This document shows, one piece after another, positions 39,691 to 59,681 of a DNA stretch of 64,000 bases. Each line of letters starts with the position of its first letter. Position 1 is the first letter of the stretch. The stretch lies in the NCBI GenBank assembly GCA_034509425.1, contig JAVTVJ010000933.1, forward strand, positions 1,018,111 through 1,082,110, read 5' to 3'. The DNA comes from Eopsaltria australis. Lineage: Eukaryota > Chordata > Aves > Passeriformes > Petroicidae. The position numbers were made by a program, and so were the translations under genes. The notes under the pieces were generated by a model that made no database searches, was not told where the DNA came from, and saw only the letters and a program-made list of their open reading frames with translations.

Positions 39691-41564
39691 TGCCGAGCCA
39701 CAGGGTAGCAAATACCTATTGGGAGGTAGCAAACAGGAGGGGAAGGAGATTTAATTTCAAAACACCAGTTGTGCTTGCAAGCACCAAATGCCTGTCTGTG
39801 GTGCACGATAAATCTCTCCTGCTGCCGGGCATGCATCAGGGCTCTGGCTCCAGCTACCAATGCTCCCCTTGCCCCAGCCGGGCTCAGCTGCAGAGTCCCA
39901 GACCCAGGGCCAGCCGGTGCTGCAAGGGTCACTGCCCTTAGCTGAGCCCTCCCAGCAGTCTGAAAACAGCATCTCCTGCAGAGCCCCATGCTCTCAGGTC
40001 CCTGTGTGTCTCTCCAAAGCCAGAGGAGCCCTGGCCCGAAAGAGCCAAAGGCAAGGCAAGACTTGGTGCTGTCGGGGATGTGCAGAGCTGCCTCTCATGT
40101 TGGCTGAGGGGGCACCTGCAGCTCAGCATTCAGTGCTAGCGATTTGCTCCAGGGCCACCATCCAGCTCCCAGCCTTCCCAGCCGCCAGGGACTTCACTGG
40201 GGCTCTGCAGTGCCCACGTGCCCCAGCCCTGCCAGCAGAGAAAAGCCCAACTGCTCTGGCTGTACCCAGCAGACCTTTGTACCCACCCTCCTGCCCTTGC
40301 TGAGCACCCTGTCTCTGCTTCCCACATCTGCCAGCAGTCCCCAAGTCTGATTGTTAGCATGCTTGCCCTGAGACCAGGAACCTGTATTCGGAGCTCCTCT
40401 AACACGAGGAGAATCTTTCCCATCCCTCATGAGCAGGCAGCTTCTTCTGGGGCAGATGTGCTTGGAGCACAGAGTGAAGTTGTCACATGTTCTAGCCCTA
40501 AATCTTGCAGGGAAATAATACTCTTGGACCATGTTTCAGTCTCTCACAGTGGCTCAGGGTGAGACTGAAATCAGATCAAATAAAAATTTTAACACAATTT
40601 GGAGCATTAGAAAGAGGCATTCTTTATCTGCAGGACACGCAGAGGACTTCTCTTTATTCTGTGTGTCATGAAACTTTACAACTCGGTTTTTATCCATCAT
40701 AATTATACATATTCATTAAAATGTGCTTCTTATCTAATACATATACATCACTTTCCTATAACTAATTTGCATGCATCTGCCTCCTACTGGAAGTATGGTC
40801 CTGGAGGTTCACCAAAAGGGGTCTCTGGTTGTCAAATTCCCTGAATGCTTCAATATTAAAGATGACCTTCCCTCAAACTTTTTTTTTTGGGCATATGCTG
40901 TTGCTTCTTGTTACCTAACTTGCCAAAAAACCACTGTAGGCCTCTTTATCTGTTTCTCCACTGGTTTCAGCTACATTTATCATCCTGTGTGCATACCTTT
41001 ACATCCTTTCCTCCTTTTTAAGCTTAATTCAGCAACTTCATGGCAGCTGAAAATTTCTGTTCTCTATGTTACTTATCAAGGGGAACCTGAACTTGGATCA
41101 GAGTGACAACGATCTGTTCTATTTCTGCCACAGGGAGCAATGGCAGCTCATTTTTCCTTTTCTGCTCTGCCTTGAGCTCTGATACCCTCCGGCAGAACCC
41201 TGGGACCCGAATTAAGGTGGGGCCTGCCAGCTGCCCTGCCCAGTTGCAGCCCAAGACCTCTCAGGAGAACAGAAGTGCAAGCTTGGTGACAGCTAATTGC
41301 TTGTAATTGAGAAACCAGTAAACAGCTCTGATTCTGGACGGTTTCAAGTTCCCCTGTGGCAGGGAAGGATCGGGCTTAGTGAGAAACCCTGGGGAAGGAC
41401 AGCAGTCCAGCCAGCATCCATTCATTGTGCAGGATTAGAGGCTGTGGTTACCCTGGGAGAACATGCCTCCTGGCCTGTAAACACATTTATGCCCACTTTG
41501 GCTTGTCCCAGAGGGCACCTTACCCTGTGCTTTGTTTAATGCCAGACAGCAGCAAAGCCCTGCA
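39691..41564. other. GC-rich intergenic stretch with overlapping open frames, no gene assigned
   Basis: The part between about 39.8 and 40.4 kb is C-rich and carries frames of 90-147 codons on both strands at once. They have biased Pro/Ser/Ala composition, no recognised domain, no matching splice structure and no conserved motif. I leave it unassigned. An untranslated transcript or a decayed repeat is possible. Confidence 0.5.
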
Positions 41565-41703
41565 GAGCTGCTCACTCCCACTCCAGTGGGATCAGATAGA
41601 GAATCAGACGGGTAAAAGCTGGAGAACTTGTGTGTTGAGATGAAGACATGAAGTTTAACATGAAAAGCAAAAACCACACACACAAGCAAAGAAAAACAAG
41701 GAG
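41565..41703 (-). mobile_element. LTR fragment of an avian endogenous retrovirus family (candidate)
   Basis: The plus strand reads like the reverse complement of a common bird LTR: CTCCAGTGGGATCAG, GGGTAAAAGCTGGAGAA, GTGTTGAGATGAAGACA and the purine-rich AAGCAAAGAAAAACAAGGAG. The order agrees with the solo LTR at 47753-48180 as remembered from the family. No internal retroviral genes are present here. Confidence 0.6.
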
Positions 41704-41865
41704 CAGTCGCTCCTATCAGTACAGGCTGGGGGATGAATGGGTTGTGACCAGCCCTGCAGAGAAGGACCTGGGGATATCAGTAGATGAAATATTAGATATG
41801 AGCCAGCAATGTGCACTTACAGCCCAGGAAAACAATTGTAATCTGGGCTGGCTTAAAAGAGTTTG
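41704..41865 (+). mobile_element. CR1 internal fragment, plus orientation
   Basis: The segment AGAAGGACCTGGGGATATCA, then a diverged GAGCCAGCAATGTGCACTTA and AATCTGGGCTGG, corresponds to CR1 sequence upstream of its 3' end. It directly abuts an LTR fragment on the left and an opposing CR1 on the right. Confidence 0.82.
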
Positions 41866-41959
41866 TCTTCCTCTGGTAAACCATCTGAAAGTAAATGCAT
41901 CAGAGCCTTGAGGGAAGACGACAGTATTAGGTGAGTGAGTGAACAACTTAAGAGCAGTG

Positions 41960-42520
41960 CATTCCCAGCCTGTCCCCCTGTGTGGCATCCCTTCTCTCCA
42001 GCACCTTGACTGCCCCACACAGCTCGGTGTCAGTGGCAAACTTGCTGAGGGTGCCCTTGGTCCCGCTGTCCATGTTGCCAACAAAGACGTGGAACAACAC
42101 TTCTCCCAACTGACCCCTGAGGAACACCACGTATCTGATCATCTCACAGCTGGAAAACTTATTCAGGACCTCACTAAAATCCAGCAAATCTACATCCATT
42201 GCCTTCCCTTCATACCCTAGTTTGGTGACATCATCATAGAAGGATAGCAAATTAATTAAACAGGACTCTCCCTTTGTGAATCTATGCTGACTGTGCCTGA
42301 TGATTGCATTATCCTTTAAAGGCCTTTCAACAGCACCCAATAGGATCTTCCCCAAAACTTTTTCAGGTGCTGAAATTAGACTAAGAGATCTGTAGCTCCC
42401 TGGGTCATCCTTCATGGCCCTATAAACTGGAGTAGCACTGACTAGCTGCCACTCAGTATGCACCTCTCCAGACTCCCAAGAACCTTGCAGGTGATGAGAG
42501 GGATTCTGCTGGAACATCTG
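41960..42520 (-). mobile_element. CR1 reverse-transcriptase fragment, minus orientation
   Basis: The minus-strand frame at 41948-42517 has an RT-like order: YRSLSLIS, a KVLGKILL segment, HRFTKGESCLINLLSFYDDV, a VDLLDFSEV palm segment, then LSKFATDTELCGAV, where FADD has become FATD. The open frame is long for a dead copy, but the catalytic aspartate pair is broken and the element is truncated at both ends. Confidence 0.92.
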
Positions 42521-44619
42521 CCACCACTTTCATCTTTCTGGGATGAAACCTGCCTGGCTACACAAGACCTGCAAGCAGTCAGTTGGTACAACTGGTCCCT
42601 GACAATTTCAGTGTCCACAAATGGAAAGTCACTTCCCACTGTCATGGTCCTCCTAACTCTGAGGACCAGGCAACACAAGGTTTATTGTCTGTATTAAAAA
42701 CTGAGACATAAAAAACTTCAAATGCACTTAATTTTCTTTACTCCTATTTGCCTGGGATACTTTTCAGTGCTTTAAAGTGTGTGTGTTGAAAGGGTTTGCC
42801 AGTACATAGCCAATTCAGTGACACTACAAGGAAAGACAAAATTTTCATGTAAATTTGAAGTAATTCTGACACTTCTTTAATGCATACTATATTTCCACAA
42901 TACTACAGAAAGTATATTTTGAAAGGTATGTGTTTGAAAGTGTATTTCACTAAAAATTGGAAAGAAATATATGCACTGATATTTTTGTTTTATAGCCTAA
43001 AATGATTTTCTGTCTTTTTAAATGAAATAGTGGGCAGCTAAGCCACAGAGTAATTCCTGCTTTCATTTAGTTTCTTAATGAAAATGTCAAAAGAGACAGA
43101 GCATCCAGTGCCAGTAGAATTAGGAGTTTCAAAATTTTATTTGTTTTTCAGGAAAAAAAAACTTGAACAGGAAAACTGATCTCACATAGCATTGCTAAGG
43201 CATTTTTCTTACTGTAAAATTAAATTACTTGAAAAGAACATGTGTATGCATATGTTGCCAGAAGGTTCTCTTGACTCAGAATAAAATAGATCTTCCCTGC
43301 ATGGTCCCTCTGGAAATGGTTAACCCTGAGGCAAACCAAACTAAGGTATCTCTGATTTCTGCAGAAAAAATTATTTCTCTTCTTAAGCCAGTGGGAAGGA
43401 TGACTTCTATTGAAAACACTGCACTTTGGTACAGGATTCTTCAGTTCAACCTTATTTAACATTCAGCCCTTGTGTGGCAGGGGCTAAAGGCTGTTCAGTG
43501 TGTACAGATGGTGTATTAGTGCCATTCAAATCACAGTCCTCAGTATCTTTGCTGAAGTGGTGATTTCACTCGGTTTTGATTTGGTTGATTGGTTGATTGT
43601 TTTTTGTAGATGGCTGCAAAGAAGTCGAGATCTGCACCAAGACCAAGTGTAAATCACACAAGTGTAAATTGTACACTAAAACAGACTTCCCTCCTTTACC
43701 ACTACACACAAGCATGAAGATGAAATCAGAGCTTGTATTAGAAATTTTCTGTACAAAGAAGTAGAGGATGCTATGCCTAAGCAAAAGCCTGGTCTCTGTG
43801 TATTGCGTGCTGCTGGTTCTGCAGAAGTTTTGCAGAAATATACCTCTATTTTGCAGAAGGCTTACTGGATCTAAGTCAGGAGAGGGAAAGTGTCATTTCA
43901 GCTCAAAACTAACACATGAAGACTCAGATCCATTCTGATTGTACCAATGCACTCCACCCACATGTCTTCCTCAGCAGGCTCTCACACTGACATTGTGCTG
44001 ACGGAGGAAAACATTATTACTTCCTGTTTCCTTCTTGATTTAACTCTTCTCCACTGCTTGTGCTGGAGGATGATTCTTCTAGGCAAAAGCACCCTGAAGC
44101 ACACCCTGAGACATGTAAAACCTGTTTAGAAAGACTAAAGGTGTTCCCTCCAGAGAGATGAATGCGGGAGCTGGATGCAAAGTGAATCTTCAGACCTTGC
44201 AAAGCACAGCACAGCAGCACTTTCCCCCAGTGTTAGATAGTAAAGTACTGGGGAGAAATTGTATCTTATTTTGGTGCATCATAGCAGCACCTGGTTATCC
44301 AGTAGTGTTTACACAACTCTTTTCTCCACATTAAACAATTTCAAACACTAGAAAGCACAGAGAATCTAGCTCAATGGGTTAATTTGTAACAGGAAATGCC
44401 CTAGGTACTAATAACATCCAAATTCTAGTGCTGCAAGTAGTATGCCTTGAAATGTCCTTACAAACTCATGGCAGTGCTTCGATAGACAGACTAGAACACC
44501 TGAACTGCTAGAAACTAAGTGCTGTCATTAGATGTACGAGGTCCAAGTGGCAGCTGGGTACTCGTGCCATTCCTCTAGGATAGATGCTGAGCCCCATGTG
44601 CCTTAATGTTTGTATCAGG
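42521..44619. other. Intergenic, nothing recognised
   Basis: 2.1 kb of AT-rich to average sequence. No repeat family, RNA gene or coding homology was recognised. Confidence 0.55.
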
Positions 44620-44795
44620 GGCCAGGGCAATGGGATGGAATACGCCCTCAGAGAGTTCGCTGTCATTACAAACAAGGAGGGGATGAAGCAGAGGAAGAGG
44701 AAGGATTAAGTGGCAAGCAGAGTTAGTCTTCTGAGGGACTGTGAGGTGTTGTAGAAATGCACCAGCATGAACTTCACAAAGATCAAGACAGGTGT
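44620..44795 (+). mobile_element. Diverged CR1 fragment (left part)
   Basis: The segments GAATACGCCCTCAGAGAGTT and GCATGAACTTCACAAAGATC correspond, with many substitutions, to the CR1 region encoding the end of the RT palm and the following coding sequence. Confidence 0.6.
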
Positions 44796-45440
44796 CTGGG
44801 CTTATCCAACCCATGAAGTGACTCTGCAACAATTAAAACTGGACACCAATGGGCTGGGGATTAACTTTGTCAGAAAAGGAACCAGGGGCCTGAGCTGGGT
44901 ACCTGCCATCAGTGTTGTGTGGCTTTGTGGTGATGCAGACCAGCCATGTCTTGAGGCACACATTCAGTGCAGGTATTTGGGATGCAGCTGCAGTGGGAGC
45001 TGCAGGTTGAGCTCGGGCTGGGAGCCTGAGGCAGAAGGCCAGGAACTGCTGAACCTTGGCACAGGAAAGGACCCAGCGACCTCTGGCACCAGCCAGGGGA
45101 CCGGACATTGGGACACAGCAGGAGCCAAGGACTCTGTAGGAAGACCCCAGACTCTTTGGCATACAAACTGTGAGGGTATAAAAGTCCAGGTAGTCCTTTG
45201 TTCATGGTTCCTCCTTGAGGCACCAACTGGAGCTGTTACTGAACCATAAATAAATCTTTTCAGGGATCCAGAGGTCTGGGATTCTGCTACTGGAAATCTG
45301 GGGCTGAGCTGTTAAGGAAGCCTTGTCTGACTGTGTGAGTGTGGGGTGTATTGGGAGTCAGGCAGGGACCCTTTGGCTCATTGGAGAGACCCCTGTGAAG
45401 GGGCCTCTGTCCCAGCAGTGGCAGTCTCTGGTGGTGTGGC
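44796..45440 (+). mobile_element. Candidate solo LTR
   Basis: It contains a TATA-like GGTATAAAAG (about 45175-45184), then about 65 bp later CCATAAATAAATC with an AATAAA, followed by a G/T-rich stretch. This is the U3-R-U5 arrangement of an LTR. It sits between two CR1 pieces of matching orientation. No coding sequence of a retrovirus is seen. Borders and family are uncertain. Confidence 0.5.
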
Positions 45441-45734
45441 TGCCAGAGTGCTCCTGAATGGTCAGATGGGGATGTTTACCTAACACACACACTCCTCTGG
45501 ACGAGACACACAAGGGCTCCATTAGGCAAACCCTCCTGCAGAAGCTGCAAAGACAGCAGTGGAGCTGGACCTTAGCATTTCAAAACACACATGCAAAGAA
45601 CTGGAATTCAGCCTCTGTCACAGAACTCAGTGCTGTCTGCAGCTCCTGTACGGGTGTAGATGGAGAAGATGAGATTGAAACTCCCCTTGGAAAGGCACAG
45701 TGAAACAATGTGGCTCCAGCTGTAATGAGAAAAA

Positions 45735-45800
45735 TATTGATTGACCGTAGGAAAAGTTTTCATTCTGAGGATGGTCAAGCACCAGAACAGGGTCCCAAAG
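45735..45800 (+). mobile_element. Diverged CR1 fragment (right part)
   Basis: GTAGGAAAAGTTTTCATTCT, then GGATGGTCAAGCACCAGAAC matches the CR1 3' region. It lies in the same orientation as the piece at 44620-44795 and further along the CR1 consensus. Confidence 0.75.
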
Positions 45801-46500
45801 ACGATGGGAAACTCTTATTTTATTAAAGCAGACACTTTTCTTTATGTGTGTAGAACAAGAGCAAACAATCTACAGATATCTATTATGATCCCTAAGATTC
45901 CATGACTGTAGCCTGGGGCCTGTGTGAAATACTTCCCAAGAAAAAAACCTGATTTATGTATGTACAAGGCACTTTCTAAATCCTTGATTACGCCAGCAGC
46001 TCTTTTGCAGGCATGAAATTCTGCCTGATTTCAGTAGGACTGCCCTTGTTCCTCAGTGTTACACGTTCTCACGTACTAATACATACTCTGACTTTCAAAC
46101 GTTCCACCAAAAGGCTTGGTTTTAAAATAGCTTCTTATTTTTTCACATCTTGTGGGTGTGTGTGTGTAAGAGAGAGAGAAAATACTCTGTACTGTTTTTA
46201 TGCACAGAAAGAATCAAGCACATTGAAAAACCAGTATGAATTTGGCTGAATGTAGGTAAGAGTTTTGGCCAATAAAAGTCAGTGTGCAAACTCTGTAGGA
46301 GCATGAGTATTCTACTTCGATTTCTACAAACGAGACCTTTCAGAGCACAAAATTCTAACTGAAAAATAGGAAGAGACAAAACATACCCTGACGACAATTT
46401 CCCCCCCCCATTTTTGTATCAGGTAAGTGTTTTGCTCAGCCGTGACACTGAAGCCCACGCCTCACCGACGCTGCTGAAATTCCACAAATGAGTCAGTTTT
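45801..46500. other. TRIM14 upstream region
   Basis: AT-richer flank to the CpG island. It contains a GT/GA microsatellite at about 46151-46180 and a C8 run at 46402-46409. No TATA box was recognised close to the start of TRIM14. Confidence 0.5.
46489..46495 (+). promoter_or_regulatory. AP-1 consensus site TGAGTCA upstream of TRIM14
   Basis: Exact TGAGTCA at the left border of the CpG island, 372 bp before the TRIM14 ATG. Seven-base matches occur by chance. Position makes it plausible, nothing proves it. Confidence 0.35.
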
Positions 46501-46696
46501 CCAACCCGGCCCCCGGACGGATGCTATTCCCGCGGCAGCGGCTCTCCCGACCCCAGCACAGCTCCTGCCGGCACTGACTGCCCGACACCCCCGCTGCGGG
46601 TCCCTCTCCGGCGGCGAGTGTCGCGGGCCGGCCCCGCTCCCCGCCCGCCCCCGGGCAGGGCAGGAGGCACGGCGGGGCACCGGCCGCCCTCCGCCG

Positions 46697-46737
46697 CCAC
46701 GGCCACGACACGGCCACACACACGGCCACGGCCACGG
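46697..46737. repeat. Imperfect CGGCCA/ACGGCCAC short tandem array
   Basis: Five near-copies of ACGGCCAC separated by ACA/CA spacers inside the TRIM14 CpG island, 130 bp before the start codon. Confidence 0.8.
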
Positions 46738-46866
46738 CTCGCCGGCTCAAAGTGCGGCACCGCCGCCCGCTGCGCACACCCTACACCCACCTGCCCCGCA
46801 TCCGCCCCTCCCTGCGCCCGCCTGCCCCGCATCCTTCTCTTGGCCGCTCTCCCGGCCGGCTCCGGC

Positions 46867-56049
<9,183 letters not shown>

Positions 56050-56790
56050 GAAACAAAGCAAAATAAAGCCTGCTATTTCATGCTTTTACTATGAATGTGA
56101 CTTCAGCAGTTATCTACATGAATTCATCTCTGTTGTATTGAAGTTGCAATTATGATGCTTTTAGAAGGTAACATAAGTTCAAGAAAACTAACTGATTTTT
56201 ATAATGTGTATGTACTTTTCAGTGAGGGAAGGTGATCTGGCTTTTATAAATGATGTTGATACACCAAAGTGCTGTATGTAATATTTTAAACTTGCAAAAT
56301 GGAAGAAGGTCGGTTGAAAGAAACATTACAACTCAGACTGGAACCTGGATATTGACTTTTAAAAAAATTTTTAATGATCTCCCTCCCCTCATTGGCCTGG
56401 AGAGGCTGCAATTGTGTATGGCAACAGGTTTAGTTCAGCTCAAGCTTCAAGACTATATACTGCATATTGTTATCATTAACAAGCTCAGATTTGGATAACA
56501 AATGCACTAAGTGAATTAGCTCAAATTTAAGTAATTGTCATCTTGGGAAAATCAAAGACTGGCACTGACTATTGGTAAGGTCCCTTCTGAAGCTGGAGCT
56601 TCTGTGGCCACATTGAATAGCCATTAGCTGGTCTTACATGTGACAGAAACTCTGGGTTGGACTTCCGTGTGGCCCTATTCTTCCCATTGAGTGGAAGCAT
56701 GAGAAAAAGCTGTGTACAACCCCTAATAAGAGGATGAAATGTCTACAGGGCCCACAGGTGAAATAAAAACACTAAGCCAGAGGTGCCTTT
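56050..56790 (+). other. TRIM14: TRIM14 3' untranslated region (inferred extent)
   Basis: Two candidate poly(A) signals are present: AATAAA at 56062-56067, only 13 nt after the stop, and AATAAA at 56762-56767 with a GT-rich stretch downstream. The second gives a more usual 3'UTR of about 740 nt. Use of the first would leave almost none. Confidence 0.55.
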
Positions 56791-56875
56791 GTAGCTCATT
56801 TATCTTTGTGTCCAATTTGCAATGTTCACAAAAAAACTAGGGGACACAGCTTGCAAGTTTCTCTATGCGGATATT

Positions 56876-56910
56876 CCCCCCCGCGCCCCCCCCCCCCCCC
56901 CGCTTCCCCC
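56876..56910. repeat. Poly-C tract (G-rich on the minus strand)
   Basis: Runs of C7, C16 and C5 interrupted by GCG and GCTT, with no A. On the minus strand this is a candidate G-quadruplex. It lies just beyond the inferred TRIM14 poly(A) site. Confidence 0.9.
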
Positions 56911-57479
56911 AATATATTAATTAAAGTCCCAGAAATTAAATTTCTGGAGCCTTTGCTAACAGCAGTCTCCAGGACCAGCTCAGTTAAGAGTGAAAAACCA
57001 CTGCTACTTGAAACTGGCTAGGTAATCTACAGTGCTCAAATACCAAAGGCCCTGCACCACTAGTGCTGGCAAAGGCAAGGTCTGACCATAGGCTGAAATG
57101 CAGAAACAAGAGCTTGTTTTATAAGCTAAATTTATTTTTCAAATTTGGAATTAAAAAAAAAAATCCTTAAACAATTGAGTAGTTTTTTAATATAAGGCAA
57201 GCATACTGCATCAGTCACATCTCACATATGGTCAAGTAAATGACTCAACCTCTGCTTCCTCATTTAAAGATATGAACACAGTTTCCTCAGAATTGCACAG
57301 GGGTAAACATTTTGAAAGTAAACAGTTTCTAAGTATAAAACCACTCACCACCTGTCAGAGATTGAAATACTATAGTTTTTGATAAACATTTTCATGAAGG
57401 ACTTTCAGAACTGTGTTACAAAAGGTGCAAAGAATAACACCACACCCTGAACAGACCTTCGCAGTGAGGCTCTGGACTG
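56911..57479. other. Intergenic between convergent TRIM14 and NANS, nothing recognised
   Basis: AT-rich. On the minus strand an AATAAA occurs at 57131-57136, a possible distal NANS poly(A) signal, which would require NANS transcription to run through the LTR-like block. Confidence 0.5.
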
Positions 57480-58260
57480 TTCACTGATGAAGATAAGACA
57501 AAACTCAGGACTGGGGACATTCACAGGCTTAGCACCTTCAGGGAAGAGACCACAGCCCCAGGGCTGTCAGCTGCCAGGCTGCACAGACCCTCTAACCAAA
57601 GGGTGGGGGGAGAGAAGCTTTTGGTGTGTGTTGCAAAAGCCCCTGGTTAGAGGCAGTGAATGCCCACCCTTCGATGTGCAGACCAGCCCAGATGAGGGGC
57701 ACTTCTCCCGGGGAAGGAAAGCTTATCCACAGCAGGAGGGGTGACATGGCCCATCAAAGGCCCCCCAAAGAGGTCCCCAGACCCTGCACCAGAGATGATG
57801 CAGCAGACCCTCAGTGCTGCAAGGGACAGTGTCAAGCTGGCTCCTGCAAGGGAGGCATGTGGGTGTTCCCACCTGCACAAAGTGTGTATCAACCCACGGG
57901 ATTTTATACTCCTTGGTGTGTGGTGGTGTGGGACCCTCAGATGGGTGATACATTTCCATCTAACCCATGTCACTCTCTCCCTGTCCCCCCATCCCCCATG
58001 CATGCCTCTTTTTCTATCTTTCTTTTCTCTTTCTTTCTCTTGGCCTCTTTAACTATTAAATAAAATACATCAATTTTTTTCAACAACATCTAACCGCTTT
58101 TGGTTTTAATCTCATTTTTGGGATTATTTTGAACCTTCTACATTCTTTCTGGTTTATACATAGAGACTTAGCTTTCTTTGCTTTTCTGGGTTCAAACCAG
58201 AACATAACACCACCAAATTCAAGATAGTTCACCAACTCATGACCAAAAGGTAGCAAGTTC
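57480..58260 (+). mobile_element. Candidate solo LTR
   Basis: GC-rich left part, a TATA-like GGGATTTTATACTCC (about 57899-57913), then a long pyrimidine tract (57967-58050), AATAAA at 58059-58064, and a T-rich run with CAACAACATCTAACCGCTTT. This is the U3-R-U5 pattern of bird retroviral LTRs. Borders are approximate and no internal viral genes are present. Confidence 0.5.
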
Positions 58261-59471
58261 CAAGTAACCATCACCAGTAAATGATTCCACCACAGAAAAA
58301 AAAGCAGATCAATTACACCAAAGCAATTCTGTGCTGAGCAAGGTAATTAAAGAATGCCTGGTTTGCAGCTGCTGCTGCTACTTGGCTCCCTTCAGGTCAA
58401 CGAAAAAAGCAGCATACAATAGGAGTGGGATTGCATTTCTTACTTGAAAAGTGAGAAGCTGGGATGCAAGAGTAGAGCACACAAAAGGCACACTGACCAT
58501 CATGCTGAAGCATAACAGTGTGATGTAGTCAGGCAGTCAGCCCCAGCCATCTCACACACCAGTGTTGAGAGAAAAATCCCAACGTAGAGGATTTGCTACT
58601 TAGTATAGAAAAAAAAGCTACTCAAGCTTCACCAGCATTTGGCTTCCTACCTGAGAAGTTGTTCCCCAGGTCCAACAGAGGCATCCAAATTCTCTGCTGA
58701 ACTGACTTAATATTCCAGACTTCCCTCAACTTGCAACAGATGCTTTTCACAATTCTTCCCTGGTCAATCTCCCTGGTCTGCCTGTTTGCCTTTCAGGTCA
58801 CAACAGTCTCTCCTGCCCCTTAAATGGGACCTTTTAAAATATCCAGTATGCTTCCTTTCCTGGTACTGTCTCTTGAGAACTTAGCCTTCCCAAGAAGCCC
58901 ACTTTCCCACAGAATGCAGATTCCTGCAACCCACTGCTTTATCATGACAATTTTAAGGCTCTAATCTTAAAAAAAAAAATCCATCCAGGGTGCATTTTAG
59001 TTTTCTGTTCAGTATATGCAAACTTTCACTTATCTGTATTCAACTCCAGTGAGAGTCCTGCTATCACAGGGGTGAGGCAAATGGCAGAAAGGAGAGGAAT
59101 ATCAAAAGATACAGGGCTAGAGCAATTCAAAGTGCAGACAAAATTCTCATGATTTACTGTATTCTTAACAGAAAAGGGAAGCTGGATAGCAGCAGGTCTT
59201 ATATTTGGCAAAACTCCAAATTAATCTAGGTTAAGCAGAACGGAGAAGAGAGGATCATGGCATTTCCTAGGCACAATGCTATACAGTTTAAAAAAAAAAT
59301 CTTCATAATTTATATCCCCTTGTTTCTGGAACTTCCTGCTAATGAGAACCAGAAAATTCTAACCTGTTTGCACCCTCATAATTACACCCCTTTCTTCTAA
59401 TCTACCATGTTGCTATTCTTAAACACGTTGTGCAGTAGTACATTGAGAAATGTGGAATGGAGTGCTTTGGT
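58261..59471 (-). other. NANS: Region downstream of the NANS stop (3'UTR at least in part)
   Basis: 1.2 kb with no recognised repeat or gene. Only variant minus-strand poly(A) signals are present: TATAAA at 59309-59314 and GATAAA near 58938. The NANS 3' end cannot be fixed by eye. Confidence 0.5.
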
Positions 59472-59681
59472 TTAGCACTTTGCTTTTTTAACATGATTTT
59501 CCACTACTTGCTCAGTGATGGTTTCGTCTTCTTCAATACTTCTTTTAACCTTCTGGCCCACCAGATCAAAGATGGTTTCTGGTGGAAATCCCTTTGGCTC
59601 TCCCACCTTCACCGTCAGCATGTCAAGTGTCAATACTGCACCTTCAGGAATTGCCACTTTCGCCACTACTGACTTTCCCAG
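59472..59681 (-). CDS. NANS: NANS terminal exon, SAF domain
   Basis: 69 codons plus TAA (plus-strand TTA at 59472-59474). It starts in phase 0 with LGKSVVAKVAIPEGAV and includes the family hallmark TVKVGEPKGFPPETIFDLVG, ending VKKAKC. The acceptor CTGTAG is read on the minus strand at 59682-59687. Confidence 0.96.
   Translation of the reverse strand: MGKSVVAKVAIPEGAVLTLDMLTVKVGEPKGFPPETIFDLVGQKVKRSIEEDETITEQVVENHVKKAKC

Noticed and set aside
39507..40562. Open frames of 90-160 codons in the GC-rich intergenic block
   Set aside because: Several overlap on opposite strands, with low-complexity composition and no domain or splice support. High GC explains the lack of stops.
44767..45249. 160-codon open frame on the plus strand
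   Set aside because: It spans a CR1-LTR junction and includes the TATA-like and U3-like region, so it is repeat-derived.
46618..46866. In-frame leftward extension of TRIM14 exon 1 by 83 codons
   Set aside because: The extension begins at GTG, not ATG, and is Pro/Arg-rich CpG-island sequence without similarity to TRIM14. The ATG at 46867 has a strong context.
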